Source: Valencia hispanica
Taxonomy: Eukaryota; Chordata; Actinopteri; Cyprinodontiformes; Valenciidae
DNA: 64,000 bases
NCBI GenBank assembly: GCA_963556495.2
Contig: OY747716.1
Span: forward strand, 35,693,318 to 35,757,317
Direction: 5' to 3'
Below the pieces are notes generated by a model. It was not told where the DNA came from. It saw nothing but the letters and a program-made list of their open reading frames with translations, and ran no database searches. The stretch's first letter is position 1. Every line of letters starts with the position of its first letter. This document shows, piece by piece, positions 1 through 11,784 of the stretch. The position numbers and the translations under genes were made by a program.

Positions 1-1592
1 GACCTCGGTGACCTCAGCACCAGAGATTGGAGAGCCCGACCCCAAGTCCCCAAACCCTGCTTCCAGATTGGAAGACATGCTGGTGGGATTGAGGAGGTCT
101 TCGAAGTATTCCATCCACCGACCCAAAACGTCCCGCGTCGAGGTCAGCAGCACACCATCTCCACTGTAAACAGTGTTGGTGGCAGACCACTTTCCCCCCC
201 TGAGACGCCGGATGGTGGACCAGAATCACTTCGAAGCCGTATGGAAGTCGTTTTCCATGGTCTCTCCAAACTCCTCCCACGCCCGAGTTTTTGCCTCAGC
301 AACCATCCGAGCCGCATCCCGCTTGGCCTGTCGGTACCTATCAGCTGCTTCAGGGGTCCCACAAGCCAAAAAGACCCGGTAGGACTCCTTCTTCAGCCTG
401 ACAGCATCCCTTACCGCCGGTGTCCACCAGCGGGTTCGGGGGTTGCCGCCGCGACAGGCACCGACCACCTTGCGGCCACAGCTTCGGTCAGCCGCCTCGG
501 CAATGGAGGCGCGGAACATGATCCAATCGGACTCGATGTCCCCCGCCTCCCCCGGGACATGTTCAAAGTTCTGCCGGAGGTGTGAGTTAAAGCTCCTTCT
601 GACAGGAGACTCTGCCAGACGTTCCCAGCAGACCCTCACAACACGTTTGGGCCTTCCAGGTCTGTCCGGCGTCCTCCCCCACCATCGGAGCCGACTCACC
701 ACCAGGTAGTGGTCAGTGGACAGCTCTGCCCCTCTCTTCACCCGAGTGTCCAAAACATGCGGCCGCAGATCAGATGAGACGACAACCAAGTCGATATTGA
801 GCTGCGGCCTGAGGTGTCCTGGTGCCAAGTGCACATATGGACACCTTTATGTTTGAACATGGTGTTTGTTATGGACAATCCATGACGAGCACAGAAGTCC
901 AATAACAAGACACCACTCGGGTTTAGATCGGGGGGGCCATTCCGCCCAACCACACCCCTCCAGGTCTCACTGTCATTGCCCACGTGAGCGTTGAAGTCCC
1001 CCAGCAGAACAAGGGAGTCCCCAGGAGGAGCACTCTCCAGCACCCCCTCCAAAGACTCCAAAAAGGGTGGGTAATCTAATCTGCTGTTTGGCGCGTAAGC
1101 ACAAACAACAGTCAGGACCCGTCCCCCCACCCGAAGGCGGAGGGAGGCTACCCTCTCGTTCACCGGGGTAAAACCCAACGTACAGGCGCCGAGATGGGGG
1201 GCAACAAGTAATCCCACCCCAGCTCGGCGCCTCCCAGCGGGGGCAACCCCAGAGTGGAAGAGAGTCCAACCCCTCTCGAGGAGACGGGTTCCAGACCCAG
1301 AGCCGTGCACCGACGTGAGTCCGACGATGTCCAGTCGGAACCTCTCAACCTCGCACACCAGCTCCGGCTCCTTCCCCACCAGAGAGGTGACGTTCCACGT
1401 CCCGAGAGCCAGCTTCTGCAGCCGAGGATCTGACCGCCAAGGTCCCCGCCTTTGGCCGCCGCCCATCCTGCACAGCACCCGACCCCTATGGCCCCTCCCA
1501 CAGGTGGTGAGCTCATGGGAAGGGGGGCCCATGTTACCTCTTCGGGCTAAGCCCCGGTGACCCGCGTCCGGGCGAGGGAACACTGAGTCCAT
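1..1592 (-). pseudogene. Broken LINE ORF: endonuclease domain and linker
   Basis: The reading frame starts at the ATG ending at 1592 and covers the endonuclease (LGTWNVTSL at about residue 66; GDFNAHVG is the metal/phosphate-binding block). Near 796-806 a one-base loss shifts the frame inside the [14 protein letters not shown] block. The frame then stays open to a TGA (plus-strand TCA at 226-228) that looks like a CGA-to-TGA CpG transition, since reading continues sensibly beyond it (FWSTIRRL, then TNTVYSGDGV) to the window edge. The position where APE nucleases usually carry a catalytic Glu reads Ser (DIVGLTSVH). The copy cannot make a full protein. Confidence 0.85.
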
Positions 1593-1766
1593 CTGTCGTT
1601 TTCATCATAGGGGTCTTTGGGGCTGCACTTTGTCTGATCGCTCACCTAGGACCAAATTGCCATGGGTGACCCTACCAGGAGCAAAAGCCCCCGACAACAT
1701 AGCTCCTAGGATCATTGGGACACTCAAACCCCTCCACCACGATAAGGTGGCAGCCCAGGGAGGGGT
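1..1766 (-). mobile_element. Non-LTR retrotransposon (APE-type LINE), 5' part, runs off the window
   Basis: Read on the minus strand, this block starts near 1766 and continues past base 1, so the reverse transcriptase lies outside the window. It is much more GC-rich than the DNA that follows. The readable protein has an apurinic-endonuclease-like domain with [27 protein letters not shown] and STDHYLV blocks. The linker before the RT follows (RTRWWTP, YFEDLLNPT). It is one of the very common fish LINE families; an RTE-like assignment is my inference. The edge at 1766 is followed by a (TTTA)n tract. Confidence 0.9.
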
Positions 1767-1769
1767 CAT

Positions 1770-1799
1770 TAATTTATTTATCTATTTATTTATTTTCTC
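1770..1799. repeat. (TTTA)n microsatellite
   Basis: Imperfect ATTTATTTATC/TTTATTT units sit directly outside the 5' edge of the LINE. Confidence 0.8.
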
Positions 1800-4012
1800 A
1801 GAGTGCCCATTGTTGGTGGCTTTAGATTGTTTGACAAGCTCGGGTAGAATAGATTTTGTTTTTAAAATGTTCTTACTTCATATATCCGACTATTTAATTA
1901 CAGAGTGTGGCCATTCCCCCCTCCCCTTTTGTGAGTTCGTTGGCCTTTTAAATGCTGAAGAAAGTCTGACAAACTCTTTAAACTTGGAATTTATTTCGTC
2001 TACTAGAGTTTTTTTGCACATAATCTTGGTTCTTATACTAAAAAAAAAGGTAGCCTGTTGGGTGTGTGATGTATCTTGCATTGATACGTTGCCAAGTTAT
2101 TATCCGTTAATTTTGCATCTGTTGCTGCTGAAAGCATCGTTATTTTTTTTAATTTGGGGCTGAAAATTAATTTTCTAATGCATAGACATGCAGCGTCTTC
2201 AGGATGAAAATGGGATGATTTTTGGTTTTCAAAATAGATGCTAACTCCTGACTCTGGTACTCTGAAAATGTGGATCCTCATAAAGGCTATTTGTCCTGAA
2301 AATACAGAAACCAAGCAGTAGCTCTTATCTTTTTCTCTCCTTATTTGGTATGATTAAATATTCAGTGTTTGTATGTGTATTTTTGTTCTTGTATGCAAAT
2401 ACTCTAGGTTTCTTAGTATTTATGCAAAAACACAACGGCCCTTTTTAGTTCATCTCTTTCAAATGTTACAGTAATACTGCTACATTTGCATATAATAACA
2501 ACTCACATACCTCTTTAACGTCTTTCACGCTGCCAAAGAGCACCTGTATGTTTGAATAGATGTGGCGCCTTTAGCACCTTCATTGATTGACCTAACAGGT
2601 AAAACCCTACAGAACCCCCTGTAGCCTCAGCAGGAAGAGAACTGTGTGCATGAAGCTTTCTAATTGATCCTGACAGTAAAGCATTGTGTGCTAAGCCACT
2701 GTTGTAAGGCTCATTTAGGTAAAATGAGTGTAAATTAAAGTTCTGGATGCAAAAAACCTCCCAGTCTTCACTGACAAAACCTCCCAGAAAGGATCATGAG
2801 ATTTTTCAGCAAAGCAACACAGAAATATCTAATTAATAAACTCTACAAGCAAAGTAAGGTTTCCACTTCATTATTAGTTCCTAAACGTTTCTTTGCAAAT
2901 ACAAAGATTAGCCGGAAAAAGTTGATTCAACACCCAGAAGTGGCTGAGATAAAGGTAAAACAGTACACGGGACAAGCTTGATGTGACAGAAAAGTGGTTT
3001 TGATTTCAAGCCCTTGCACTGGCAGGTAACAAAGAATAAACAGTGTTTTGGTTTGATTGGCACCTCATTGTTGAATCTGAGGAAGGTTGAACCTTCTCTC
3101 AGGACATAGCCTCCCTTCCCCACACAGAAGGAGAGCGAAGTGCCTTTTAAGTTTTTATTTTTTTATTTGCACAGTGGTTGTAAAGGGCAAATTCCCTGAG
3201 GCGAGCTGCAACTGGTGTTATTCTTCCTGTGCTGTTTGCCCCACACTCAGCTGGAAAGGCAGGAAAACCGATCTGGAAAACTACTTCATGTGTGTCATCG
3301 GTGATTACAGGCATGCAGCGTCTGCTTGTGCCTGGTGCTGGCATATCAAAACTAAGAGAAAGAATTCTGATGTTATTGTGACATTTCAGAAACCCTCACG
3401 ACTTTCACTTTTTGAAATTTGTAAAGACTACACATTTTATTTACATAAGTAAGCCATGCTCGAACAAATGTGACGGATTCAACTTAAGTAAAAGCTACTA
3501 ATCAAAAAAACATTTCAACTCTATTCATTCAAATTTATGACATTCACAGCAAAAGACTAAGTAGATGAATTAAGAAAACTGCTTATTTTTGTCCAAAAGC
3601 AAATAACTAGATTCACATTAAAACATGTTACAAGTCACGAGTTATTAAAGAGTCGTATAAAAACTCACGACTAACTTGTTAATGCTAGCTTAGCTACATT
3701 TTCAGCAGAAGCAAAATATGAGTCTAGCTGTTTGTGACTAATCAGATATATTTTTGGAAAAAAATGATAAATCTCTGTTTTAGATTACATGTTGTCATAT
3801 TGTTTTAGTAGCTTTCTTCACCTTGCTAATCACCTGCTGGAACGGTACATTAAGGATAATTTGCAGACTCCAGTTGGGACAAAATATTAGATAAAGAGAG
3901 ATGACAGCATCCTGAATTTCAACAAATACTCATATTAACCATATAATATTGATGAAAAGCCATCTGTTCTTTTACTACACTTTAAAGCTACTTAGTTGTC
4001 AAGGAGAAACAG
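1800..4012. other. Intergenic, no gene recognised
   Basis: AT-rich DNA. Open frames here (for example 1630-2163 and 3087-3452) show no recognisable domain, start context or splice pattern. The stretch 3175-3360 is of higher complexity than its surroundings and could be unique or conserved sequence, but nothing in it identifies a function. Confidence 0.5.
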
Positions 4013-4458
4013 TAGACCTCCAGTATTTGCAAGGGTTAGGGACCGCAGCCACCTAGCTAAAATCTGCGTACTCTCAAAACACTTATAACTATTTCAATAG
4101 TTCAAACACAAAATATGTCTTCATTTACATTAATACGCACAGTGGAAACCGTCTTGGCACTACCCCAGAAGTTAATTTCTACAGTCTTGCTTATCTCTGC
4201 TCTTGACGGTACAGCCAATGAGCTGCAAAGAAAATGAATGGTACTCCCAGATTGGCTGCTTTGCGAACGCTAGTCAATAGCATGTCAAGTAGCATTGTAC
4301 TTCTTTATTTCAGATACCCGAGTTGCATTTTTTTTGAATATTTTTGATATGCTCTACGAAGAATTCTGTGAATAGATTAGTTTTTCTGTGGAAAGGTTGG
4401 AGTTACGTTCTACAGAAAAATCCGCAAATACTGAACTGCAAATTGACGGAGGTCCACT
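4013..4458 (+). repeat. Dispersed non-autonomous repeat, copy 1 (most complete)
   Basis: Starts with a GACCTCCAGTATTTGC-type end and finishes with its approximate reverse complement (CAAATACTGAAC..GGAGGTCCAC), so it looks like a short terminal-inverted-repeat element. Internal landmarks are TTAGGGACCGCAGCCACC, CACAGTGGAAACCGTCTT and a GTCAAGTAGCA block. The same landmarks recur near 10835, 15664 and, inverted, 18636. No coding capacity is seen. Confidence 0.75.
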
Positions 4459-5492
4459 AGTACTAATATAATCTTAAATTGGCTGTCCACAGTATTTGAT
4501 TAAAAAATACAGTTTTCGAAAGTGTTTTGTTCGTGTTCAAATATTATGATTTTAGACACAAGTGATGCAGAGTCTTCTATCAAATTAAAGTGAGCTTCTT
4601 CGTTCTTATCATATTAAAACAGTGTAAAGTAGTATATTTTCTGACCTGCTTGAATTTATTTTTTTACAATAGTATTGAGAAAAATAGCTCGTCACAATAA
4701 TAAGGCTTGCACATCTTTTGAAAATTAAATTGAAAAGTATATAATTTATATATATATAAATTGAAATAATGTGTGACTGAAACCAGCATGAAGATAAAAC
4801 AAACTTGTAAAGAACTCATTTAACCGCAGAATTGAATGTCTCTATCTTCAAAAAGATGGCTATGATTTTATTAATTTTTTGTCATCTTATCAAAAGAAAA
4901 GTTAAACACTCATGTCAGATTTATTCCTACAATGACACATACTGTAATAATCCAGTGTCAGATACTTTTTTCATTGCTTCCTCCTCCCTCCAGCTGCCGC
5001 TGATTTCCCAGGCAGGGGACCCACCAGAGTGAAGCCAAAGGATAGGGAATGACATGGCAGTCCGGCCTCCCATTGTACATAGGCGTTTACTCAGCATGGG
5101 AGAGCAAGGACAGAGAGGCTACCAGAAAACAATGGGCTCATATTTATTTACTGCTTAGTGGCAGCCAGGGAGACCTTCCCAGCCATCCACCCCCATAGTT
5201 GCTGATAGCAGCCCTACAGTTACAGGACACCAATAAAGACCTCAGAGGGCAAGAAGAGGCTACACTTTCTGGCTGTATTGAAGCAGGAAACTATTTAGAT
5301 TACCTGAAAAACTTCATGAGTACAAACAAAATAACCGTTCTGAATTGATGATTACTTTTTTGATCACCCAGTGTGTAATTTAATCTAAGTATAAAACCAG
5401 CAGCTCTGTGAAGGTTGGTAAAGAACATTAGTGGACAAACAGGAGCACAGACAACAGGTCAGGGGAGTGTTTAAAGCAGAGATAAGTTAAAC
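4459..5492. other. Intergenic, nothing recognised
   Basis: AT-rich. Contains a short (TA)n run near 4740-4760. No gene or repeat family recognised. Confidence 0.5.
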
Positions 5493-5800
5493 CTCTCGTG
5501 GCCATTCTCTTAAACTGATTTAAACTGAAGCCCACAGTAGCTGAGGGGGAGCTGTAAAAAAATCCAGAGCACAGGAGTGAGAATCTGTTGACAGGGCAGC
5601 TATTAGTAGTTGCGCCCTCTGCAAATCTGGCCTCTATGGAGGAGTGGCAAGACGGTTTTCCAGATTTAAACATTTTGTTCGACATGTAAAACTCAATGTG
5701 TGGTGTAAAATTAATACCCTGGACACACCATCCCCATTGTGAAACTTCAGTGACAGAATCATGTTGGGGGTGGGGGGTGGGATTTCCATCAGCAGGAAGA
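5493..5800 (+). mobile_element. Tc1-like transposon remnant
   Basis: The DNA resembles two separate transposase segments joined together: the HTH/linker part (..GTGAGAATCTGTTGACAGG.., TCTGGCCTCTATGGA) and the part before the catalytic W-G motif (CACACCATCCCCATTGTGAA). The intervening DDE region is missing. No intact reading frame and no terminal repeats were found. Confidence 0.65.
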
Positions 5801-7489
5801 CAAATGTAAATCAGGGAGGTAAATACAAATACATGTCTCCATTTTATAGATTTTGATTTGTAATGAAATTTGAAAACAATAATTTTCCTCTCACTTCTCA
5901 ACCATACAGCACTTTGTGTTGATTTATCTAAGAAAATTCCAATAAAAGACATCAAAGTTTGTGATTGTAACAGGACTATGGTCTATTATAACTTCTGTAA
6001 AGCTCCGTGAGAAACCCCTGTCATAATCTCTGACTTTTCATTTTTCTATTAAAGGTTACCCTGAACACTATTTCTTTGTAGGGTTAACGTTCTTGGTAAA
6101 AATAAAGTGATTTTCATTTTGCCCGTGCTTTTCATACCAAATATTTTCTTAGAAACAAATAGTTTTATGTCTTTTTAACATCTGAATTCAGAGGCAATTT
6201 TATGGAAGAAACTTTGGATTTTAGAAAATCTAAATGAGCAAAACATAATCAAATATAGGCAAACAATTTTAACTTATTTTGTTGTTGTTTTTGCCGTTTT
6301 TTATTATTAGAGTGGATCTTCTTTTCTATTCTGTTGATAAATTACTAAATTCCCATTCCTTGGTTTATTTAAAAAAGTTTAAGCATCGTACTTAAACTTA
6401 TGACACTGGGAATTTTCACCAATGTTTTGTTGTTACATCTAAATCTGACAAAAATAACTAACAAAAACAGATGCAAACGAGGAAGCAGCCACAAACTCCA
6501 ACTTCATGTCTCTGATGCAGTGTAGCTCCTGTCACATCCAGCAGAGGGCTCCCTCAGTTGTGCTGACTGTTCAAATTAAACACAGATCATAAATCATCAG
6601 TGAAACATGTTAAAGAACACAAACTGGAAATAAAAAGAGGAACATTGAAATTATAGTGTTTTTTCTGGGTATTATGCATTTATATTGTACTGTATAAAGC
6701 TCTATAGACTAGATATTTATTCCAGCATGCCTTTCAACCTGAAATCACGCCTGAAGGTTTTGAGTTGACCATCATTAACTCCCTCTGCATTTCAACCTGA
6801 CAGAAAAAAATGTTGGAAAATCGACTCATCCAGTCTCGACTATCTGACCTACATGACCGAGCCTGGAGGCACCAAAAAATTAATTTTCCGAGAGGGAATT
6901 ACAGGAGGAGTGTGATTCATTGGTCAACTGGATGCCTTGTGGGTGTAAAAACGCGAGAGCGGGGCTGACGCTGAGTGGCTTTGACACCCCCCCCTATACT
7001 TTTCCCTCATCCAATCCCATAGTTTTCAAGAGATTATCTCAGACGCAGGATTAAAATATCAAAAATAGAGAAATCCTTTTTAGATGAACAGGTTGATTAA
7101 AAAAGGAGTGAAGCATGAGTGTATAGTGGAACCGGGCAGTTGATGTTCTCACTTGGGAGATCTCAAATAGGGAAAATCAGTAGAGTTTATGCTGATCCAG
7201 TCTTTTAACAGATAGATAGTTCTTGCTGACGTCCTCTGAAAGTTTGAGAAAAAAAAATGTTGACTGTTATCCTGGGTGATTTTTGTCAATTTCACCCAAA
7301 TCAACAGCAGTATAATATAATAATTCATAGCTTCTAGGCTCTGAAGCACACCAAAAGAAGATAATGTCTGTTTTTTTTTTTTTAAGATGTACCAATAAAA
7401 GTAAAAATATCTAACTACAGTGTGGTGACGTACCATACAATGGACTTCCTGGAGCAGCAAGTTCTGCTCCAGAGGAGCAAGTAAGCAGA
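5801..7489. other. Intergenic, no gene recognised
   Basis: AT-rich with a CTCF-like motif at 6538. The stretch 6840-7060 is of higher complexity. A small hairpin GGAGCAG-CAAGTT-CTGCTCC lies at about 7451-7470. No coding evidence. Confidence 0.5.
6538..6552 (+). promoter_or_regulatory. CTCF-like motif
   Basis: CCAGCAGAGGGCTCC resembles the vertebrate CTCF core CCASYAGRKGGCRS. A motif-only call; a match this short also arises by chance. Confidence 0.3.
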
Positions 7490-7926
7490 TGCAGTGGCTT
7501 GCAGAAGTATTCATTCCCCTAGAACTTTTCCATGTTTTACCATTTTGCAGCAATATTATTATTTGGCTATTTTAACCAACACAGAGTAGTAAATAATTGT
7601 GAAGTGGGAGTTATATAAAATGGGTACAAAAATTTTTACACAGAAACTTTAGAAAATCTCCAATACCAATACAGAGAAGCAACCATAAGGCCCATGGAAA
7701 GCTCTGGAGGAACTGCAGAAATCCAAAGCTCAGGAGGGAGAATCTGTACAACTATTAGTTATAAAATCTAATTTTCTTGAAGATTGGCTAGATGAAGGCA
7801 AGGCTATTTTATTTGTATAGCACATTTTCAACGACATGGTTATTCAAGGTGCTTTACATTATTAGGAGATAAAGTAAAAGCTGCAATGATGCATAAAACA
7901 CACAGAGCATATGGTACGTAAAAACA

Positions 7927-9965
7927 TTACTCAAAAGCACTCATGAATACAGGATAAAATGAAAACAGCAATAAAGCCTGAAACACACACAAAACATTTG
8001 ATAAATGAAAACATTGCTCAAAGGCAGTTCTAAACAGATGTTTTTTAAGCCTTGATTTAAAAGAACTCAGTGTTTCAGCAGCTTTGCAGTTGTCTGGAAG
8101 TTTGTTCCAGAATAGAGGAGCATAGAAACTGAAAGCTGCTTCTCCATGTTTGGTTCTGATTCTAGGGATGTTGAGTAGACTGGAATTAGAAGACCTGGGT
8201 AGTCTGGGGGGTTGGTATAGGGACAGTAGATCTTCAACATACTTTGGCGCTAGGCCATTCAATGATTGATAAACTAGTAAAAGTATTTTGAAGTCTATTC
8301 TCTAAGTTAAAGGAAGCCAGTGTAAGGACTTTAGAACTGGGGGGGATGTGCTCTACTTTCCTGGTTCTAGTGAGGACACAAGCAGCAGCGTTCTGGATCA
8401 GCTGCAGCTGTCTGACTGACTTTTTAGGCAGACCTGTGAGGACGCTGTTGCAGTAATCAATCCGACTAAAGATAAACGCATGGATGAGTTTTTCGAGGTC
8501 TTGTTGCAACATCAGTCCTTTAATCCTAGAAATGTTCTTCAGGTGATAGAAGACCTTATTATTGCATGTAACCCTGGAGGTTTAGGTCTGAGTCCAATAC
8601 TACACCTAGGTTTAGGGGCCTGATCAGTAGTTTCTACCCATTTTAACTAAAGCTGTGTGCTGACTCTTGCTTGCTCCTCTTTAGGTCCAAAAGTAATTAC
8701 TTCTGTTTTGTTTTTATTCAGCTGGAGAAAGTTATGGCACATCCATACATTGATTTGTGTGCATTTACTTGGGGTTTGGATGGGTTCAAAGTCACCTGGT
8801 GACATTGTAATGTAGAGCTGAGTATCATCTGCATCGTTATGGTAGCTAATCTTATTGGTTGTTATAATCTGGGCTAGTGAGAGCATGTAGATATTAAATA
8901 AGAGGGGCCCCAGGATGGAGCCCTGGGGCACCCCACATATGATTTCTGTTCGTTCTGATGAAAAGTTTCCTATTGAAACAAAGAAGTCCCTCTTCTTTAG
9001 GTAAGAATTAAACCAGTCAAGTACTGTACCAGAGAGTCCGACACAACTCTCCAATCGTTCCAATAGTATATCATGATCAACAGTGTCAAATGCTGCACTG
9101 AGGTCCAACAGAACCAGCACTGTGGTTCTACAGTCTGTATTTATGTGGATGTCATTGAAAACTTTGACGAGGGCAGTCTCAGTGCTGTGGTAAGCAGGGA
9201 AAGCAGACTGATGGGGCTGTTTACACGACAACGTTGCCATTTTTGTTTGAATACGCGGGTGAAAACGCACTGCGTTTACACGACAGGGCGCGCGATGGAA
9301 AACGATGTAGTACATTTGCCCGGCCTTTAGATGGCAGTGTGCCCTGTGTGTGCAGTGTTCCAAGGTTTCCCCCTCACAACCCGGAAAATAAACATTTCTT
9401 GATAACTAACTTCTTGTAGTTCTCCACTTAAATAAAGGCGTATTGATTATTTGATGCACGTACTGTATACGTTTCCGTTGGCGATCGCATAGAAGCCTGA
9501 TGATCTCTAAGTTTTGCTTACAGAGACCAAATAACTTCAGAAGCTGCATCAGCAGTAACCGGATACCTGGATCCGCCATTGTTGTTATTTTTCTGTAGAA
9601 AGGCGGAGTGCGCAAGTCCAACATGGCCGCAGGCGGCTGGCAATGACGTCATCGTTTTCAAAAGTCTGCGGCTTGCGTTTACATGACAACAAATCCCCCA
9701 GCGTTTTTAAAACTCTCCACTCTGGAAGCCGTTTCCCAAAAGCTGCGTTTTCGCCCCCCCGTTTCCCGTTGTCGTGTAAACGAGAGGCCGAATCGGAGAG
9801 AAAAACCTCAGTTTTGCTGAAAAACGTTGTCGTGTAAACAGCCCCAGAAAAACATCAACACAGTTTGTCATAGATAGGAAGCCATTTAACTGTTGAAACA
9901 GCTTTTTCAATAATCTCACTGATGAATGGAAAATTTGAGATTGGCCTGTAGTTTTGCATTGATTA
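7927..9965 (-). pseudogene. L2-like reverse transcriptase pseudogene
   Basis: In minus-strand order: a frameshifted FQQLNGFLSM block (about 9890-9930); the interrupting element; [28 protein letters not shown] (first catalytic Asp region); [17 protein letters not shown]; a decayed [11 protein letters not shown] motif (family form YADDTQ); [12 protein letters not shown]; then the C-terminal LEKLIHAFIFSRIDYCNSVL and GLAPKYVEDLLSLYQP. Several frame breaks separate these. Polymerase motifs are recognisable but the copy is dead. Confidence 0.85.
9212..9846. mobile_element. 635-bp element with perfect 24-bp terminal inverted repeats
   Basis: The left end (9212-9235, TGGGGCTGTTTACACGACAA...) is exactly reverse-complementary to the right end (9823-9846). 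Removing the element together with one copy of the flanking dinucleotide GA (9210-9211 or 9847-9848) restores an uninterrupted L2 reading frame across DVFQSAF, which points to a 2-bp GA target duplication. Internal GTTTACACGACA/TGTCGTGTAAAC repeats give it fold-back character. No transposase is encoded. Superfamily uncertain. Confidence 0.85.
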
Positions 9966-10335
9966 GATAAAACCTTTTGTTGAAAGAAAACCATAAAAAG
10001 TCCAGTTTGCCACAAGTCATGTAGGGGACATCACAGAGATGTAGAAGAAAGGGGAATCTTTTTTTTACCTACATGCAAAATGGTGGAAAACGGACAGTGA
10101 ACATCATGTTTAACATAAAATCCCAACTGTGAAACATGGATCATCCATGTCTCTAGACCTGCAAAGCTAGTGGAGATATATCCCATACGATTTGCATCTG
10201 TAATTACAACCAAAACTGTTTCTAATAAAAATGTATTTTGTAGAACTTGAAAACCATGAATTACTTTCTAAACACTTCCTCAATCTTGTACTACTTTGTG
10301 TTCATCTGTCACATAAAATCCCAGCAAAATGGTCG

Positions 10336-10834
10336 TTGGCCTTGTTCAAACCAAAAACAAGAAGTGGCTCCTCAGAAAGCAGTCTAGCTTAAAAGTAAAA
10401 TATTTCTATTTTATTTGCTGGAGAAGAGCATTTTTTATTTTCTCAGTTTTAAAACACAGAGGAAACAAAAGCCAAGATGAAAAACAAGAACTTGAACATG
10501 AGCAATAACTTCCTAAAAAACACACTATGGTTTTACCATGGGTTAGGTTCAAAACAATTTTTTATTGGGATTCCGTGGAGCTGGTGTCAGTAGTCAGTAT
10601 CATACCATATAACAGTAGCTTGAATTTCTTCTGTTTAAAACAAAAGAAAGAAGCTCTGCAACCGGAGAGTGGAGTTAACTAACCAAAGCAGGAGACACAT
10701 GTCATGGTTCATGCAAACACTGTTTAATATATGACTGAACCAGCATCATTTTTGTGGTTTAAACCCTAGTTTATACCCTTTTCATACCAAATTAGTTTGG
10801 ACCAGATATAAACACATACTGATTTCTCTTTATG
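10336..10834. other. Intergenic, nothing recognised
   Basis: AT-rich sequence with no recognised gene, repeat family or motif cluster. Confidence 0.5.
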
Positions 10835-11240
10835 CTTTTGAAACACCCTCTAAAAACACATAACTGCTTATTTTAATAGTTCATACACCAAATATACCTT
10901 AATATGCATTAATTCGCACAGTGGAAACCGTCTTAGCACTACCACAGTCTACCAATTATCTCTGCTCTTGGGGATACAGCCAGTCAGCACCAAGAAAACT
11001 AAATGGAGCTGCTGGATTGGCTGCTTTGCACACAGCAGCTAATAGTGTGTCAAGTAGCAATGTGGCGAGGCCTTTCAGCTTCCCAAGCTGCATTTTCTTT
11101 TGAATATTTTTGATTTGCTTTACAAAAAAAACTTGCGATTAGGCGGTTTTCCGCAAATAATTTGGAGTTACATACCACAGAAAAATATGCGAATTGTTGA
11201 GCATGAATACTGAATGGGGAATAGGTGTGGGTCCACTGAA
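10835..11240 (+). repeat. Dispersed non-autonomous repeat, copy 2
   Basis: Shares CACAGTGGAAACCGTCTTAG, a block near TACAGCCAGTCAGCACCAAG, TTGGCTGCTTTGCA and CTTCCCAAGCTGCATTTT with copies 1 and 3. The left end is truncated or diverged relative to copy 1. Confidence 0.75.
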
Positions 11241-11784
11241 ACTCAAAAGCAACATTGACTGAAAAAAATGTTTGATTGATCTATGATATTTTTTGAGCCC
11301 GGAGTTGTTTTGAGGTGGAAAAGAAGTCCTCAGACCACCTGGAAGCTCTATTCTCTTTATCTTCTCATATAAAGATTCCGCTTTCTAAACCTAAAAAAAG
11401 TTTTTCATACTTAGTCCTTTTCTATTTTATTTTTTGAGAGATGTCCGTCTCATTTCCTGTCAGAAACAAAGTTATCAAAAATAAATATCTGCCTGGTGAA
11501 AAAATAATCTTTTCAACTCTAGATGAAATAAAACAGTAACAGTCTGTTGGTATACAATGGGATGCATAAATCAAAAGCAAAAATGTGTAGTTTAGCCGGT
11601 TGGAAGGCGCTGTCTGGTTCAAGCCCCTTTGATGAAATGGCAGAAAAAGTGCCAGAGTGATGGTGCTATCCCTCCCCAACTTGTTGTTTTTGAGATCCTG
11701 GCCCCTTGATTACAAGAAAGACCATTTTCAATGTTTGAGTTATTGAAAGAACATGCTCATTAAACTTTTAAAATTAGATGCATC
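11241..11784. other. Intergenic, nothing recognised
   Basis: The 85-codon minus-strand frame at 11422-11679 has no recognisable domain. Confidence 0.5.

Larger units (their letters stand above)
7796..9965 (-). mobile_element. L2-like LINE, 5'-truncated, inserted in the Tc1 remnant
   Basis: Minus-strand LINE. The 3' end is a short GGCAAGG tail at about 7796, matching the (CCTTG)n tail of the same family at 60340. It carries reverse transcriptase and the conserved C-terminal region. The 5' edge near 9965 joins Tc1 sequence. Flanks GGCTAGATGAA (left) and GATTAGATAAAA (right) may be a decayed target duplication. A second element sits inside it at 9212-9846. Confidence 0.8.
7490..10335 (+). mobile_element. 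Tc1-like remnant split by a LINE
   Basis: The left part (7490-7795) has a Tc1-type end (CAGTGGCTTGCAGAAGTATTC) and the transposase stretch around CTCTGGAGGAACTGCAGAAATCC. The right part (about 9966-10335) resumes with TTGTTGAAAGAAAACCATAAAAAG, GTTTGCCACAAGTCATGTAGGGG and GTGAAACATGG, and ends near the terminal block CACATAAAATCCCAGC. The two halves read as one transposase gene interrupted by the L2-like LINE. Many frameshifts and stops; inactive. Confidence 0.75.

Noticed and set aside
1630..2163. 177-codon open frame on +
   Set aside because: Spans the LINE edge and a TTTA tract into AT-rich DNA; no domain, likely chance.
3087..3452. 121-codon frame on +
   Set aside because: Composition is somewhat gene-like but no start context, splice sites or family similarity could be recognised.
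5428..5955. 175-codon frame on -
   Set aside because: It is the antisense of a degraded Tc1 copy.
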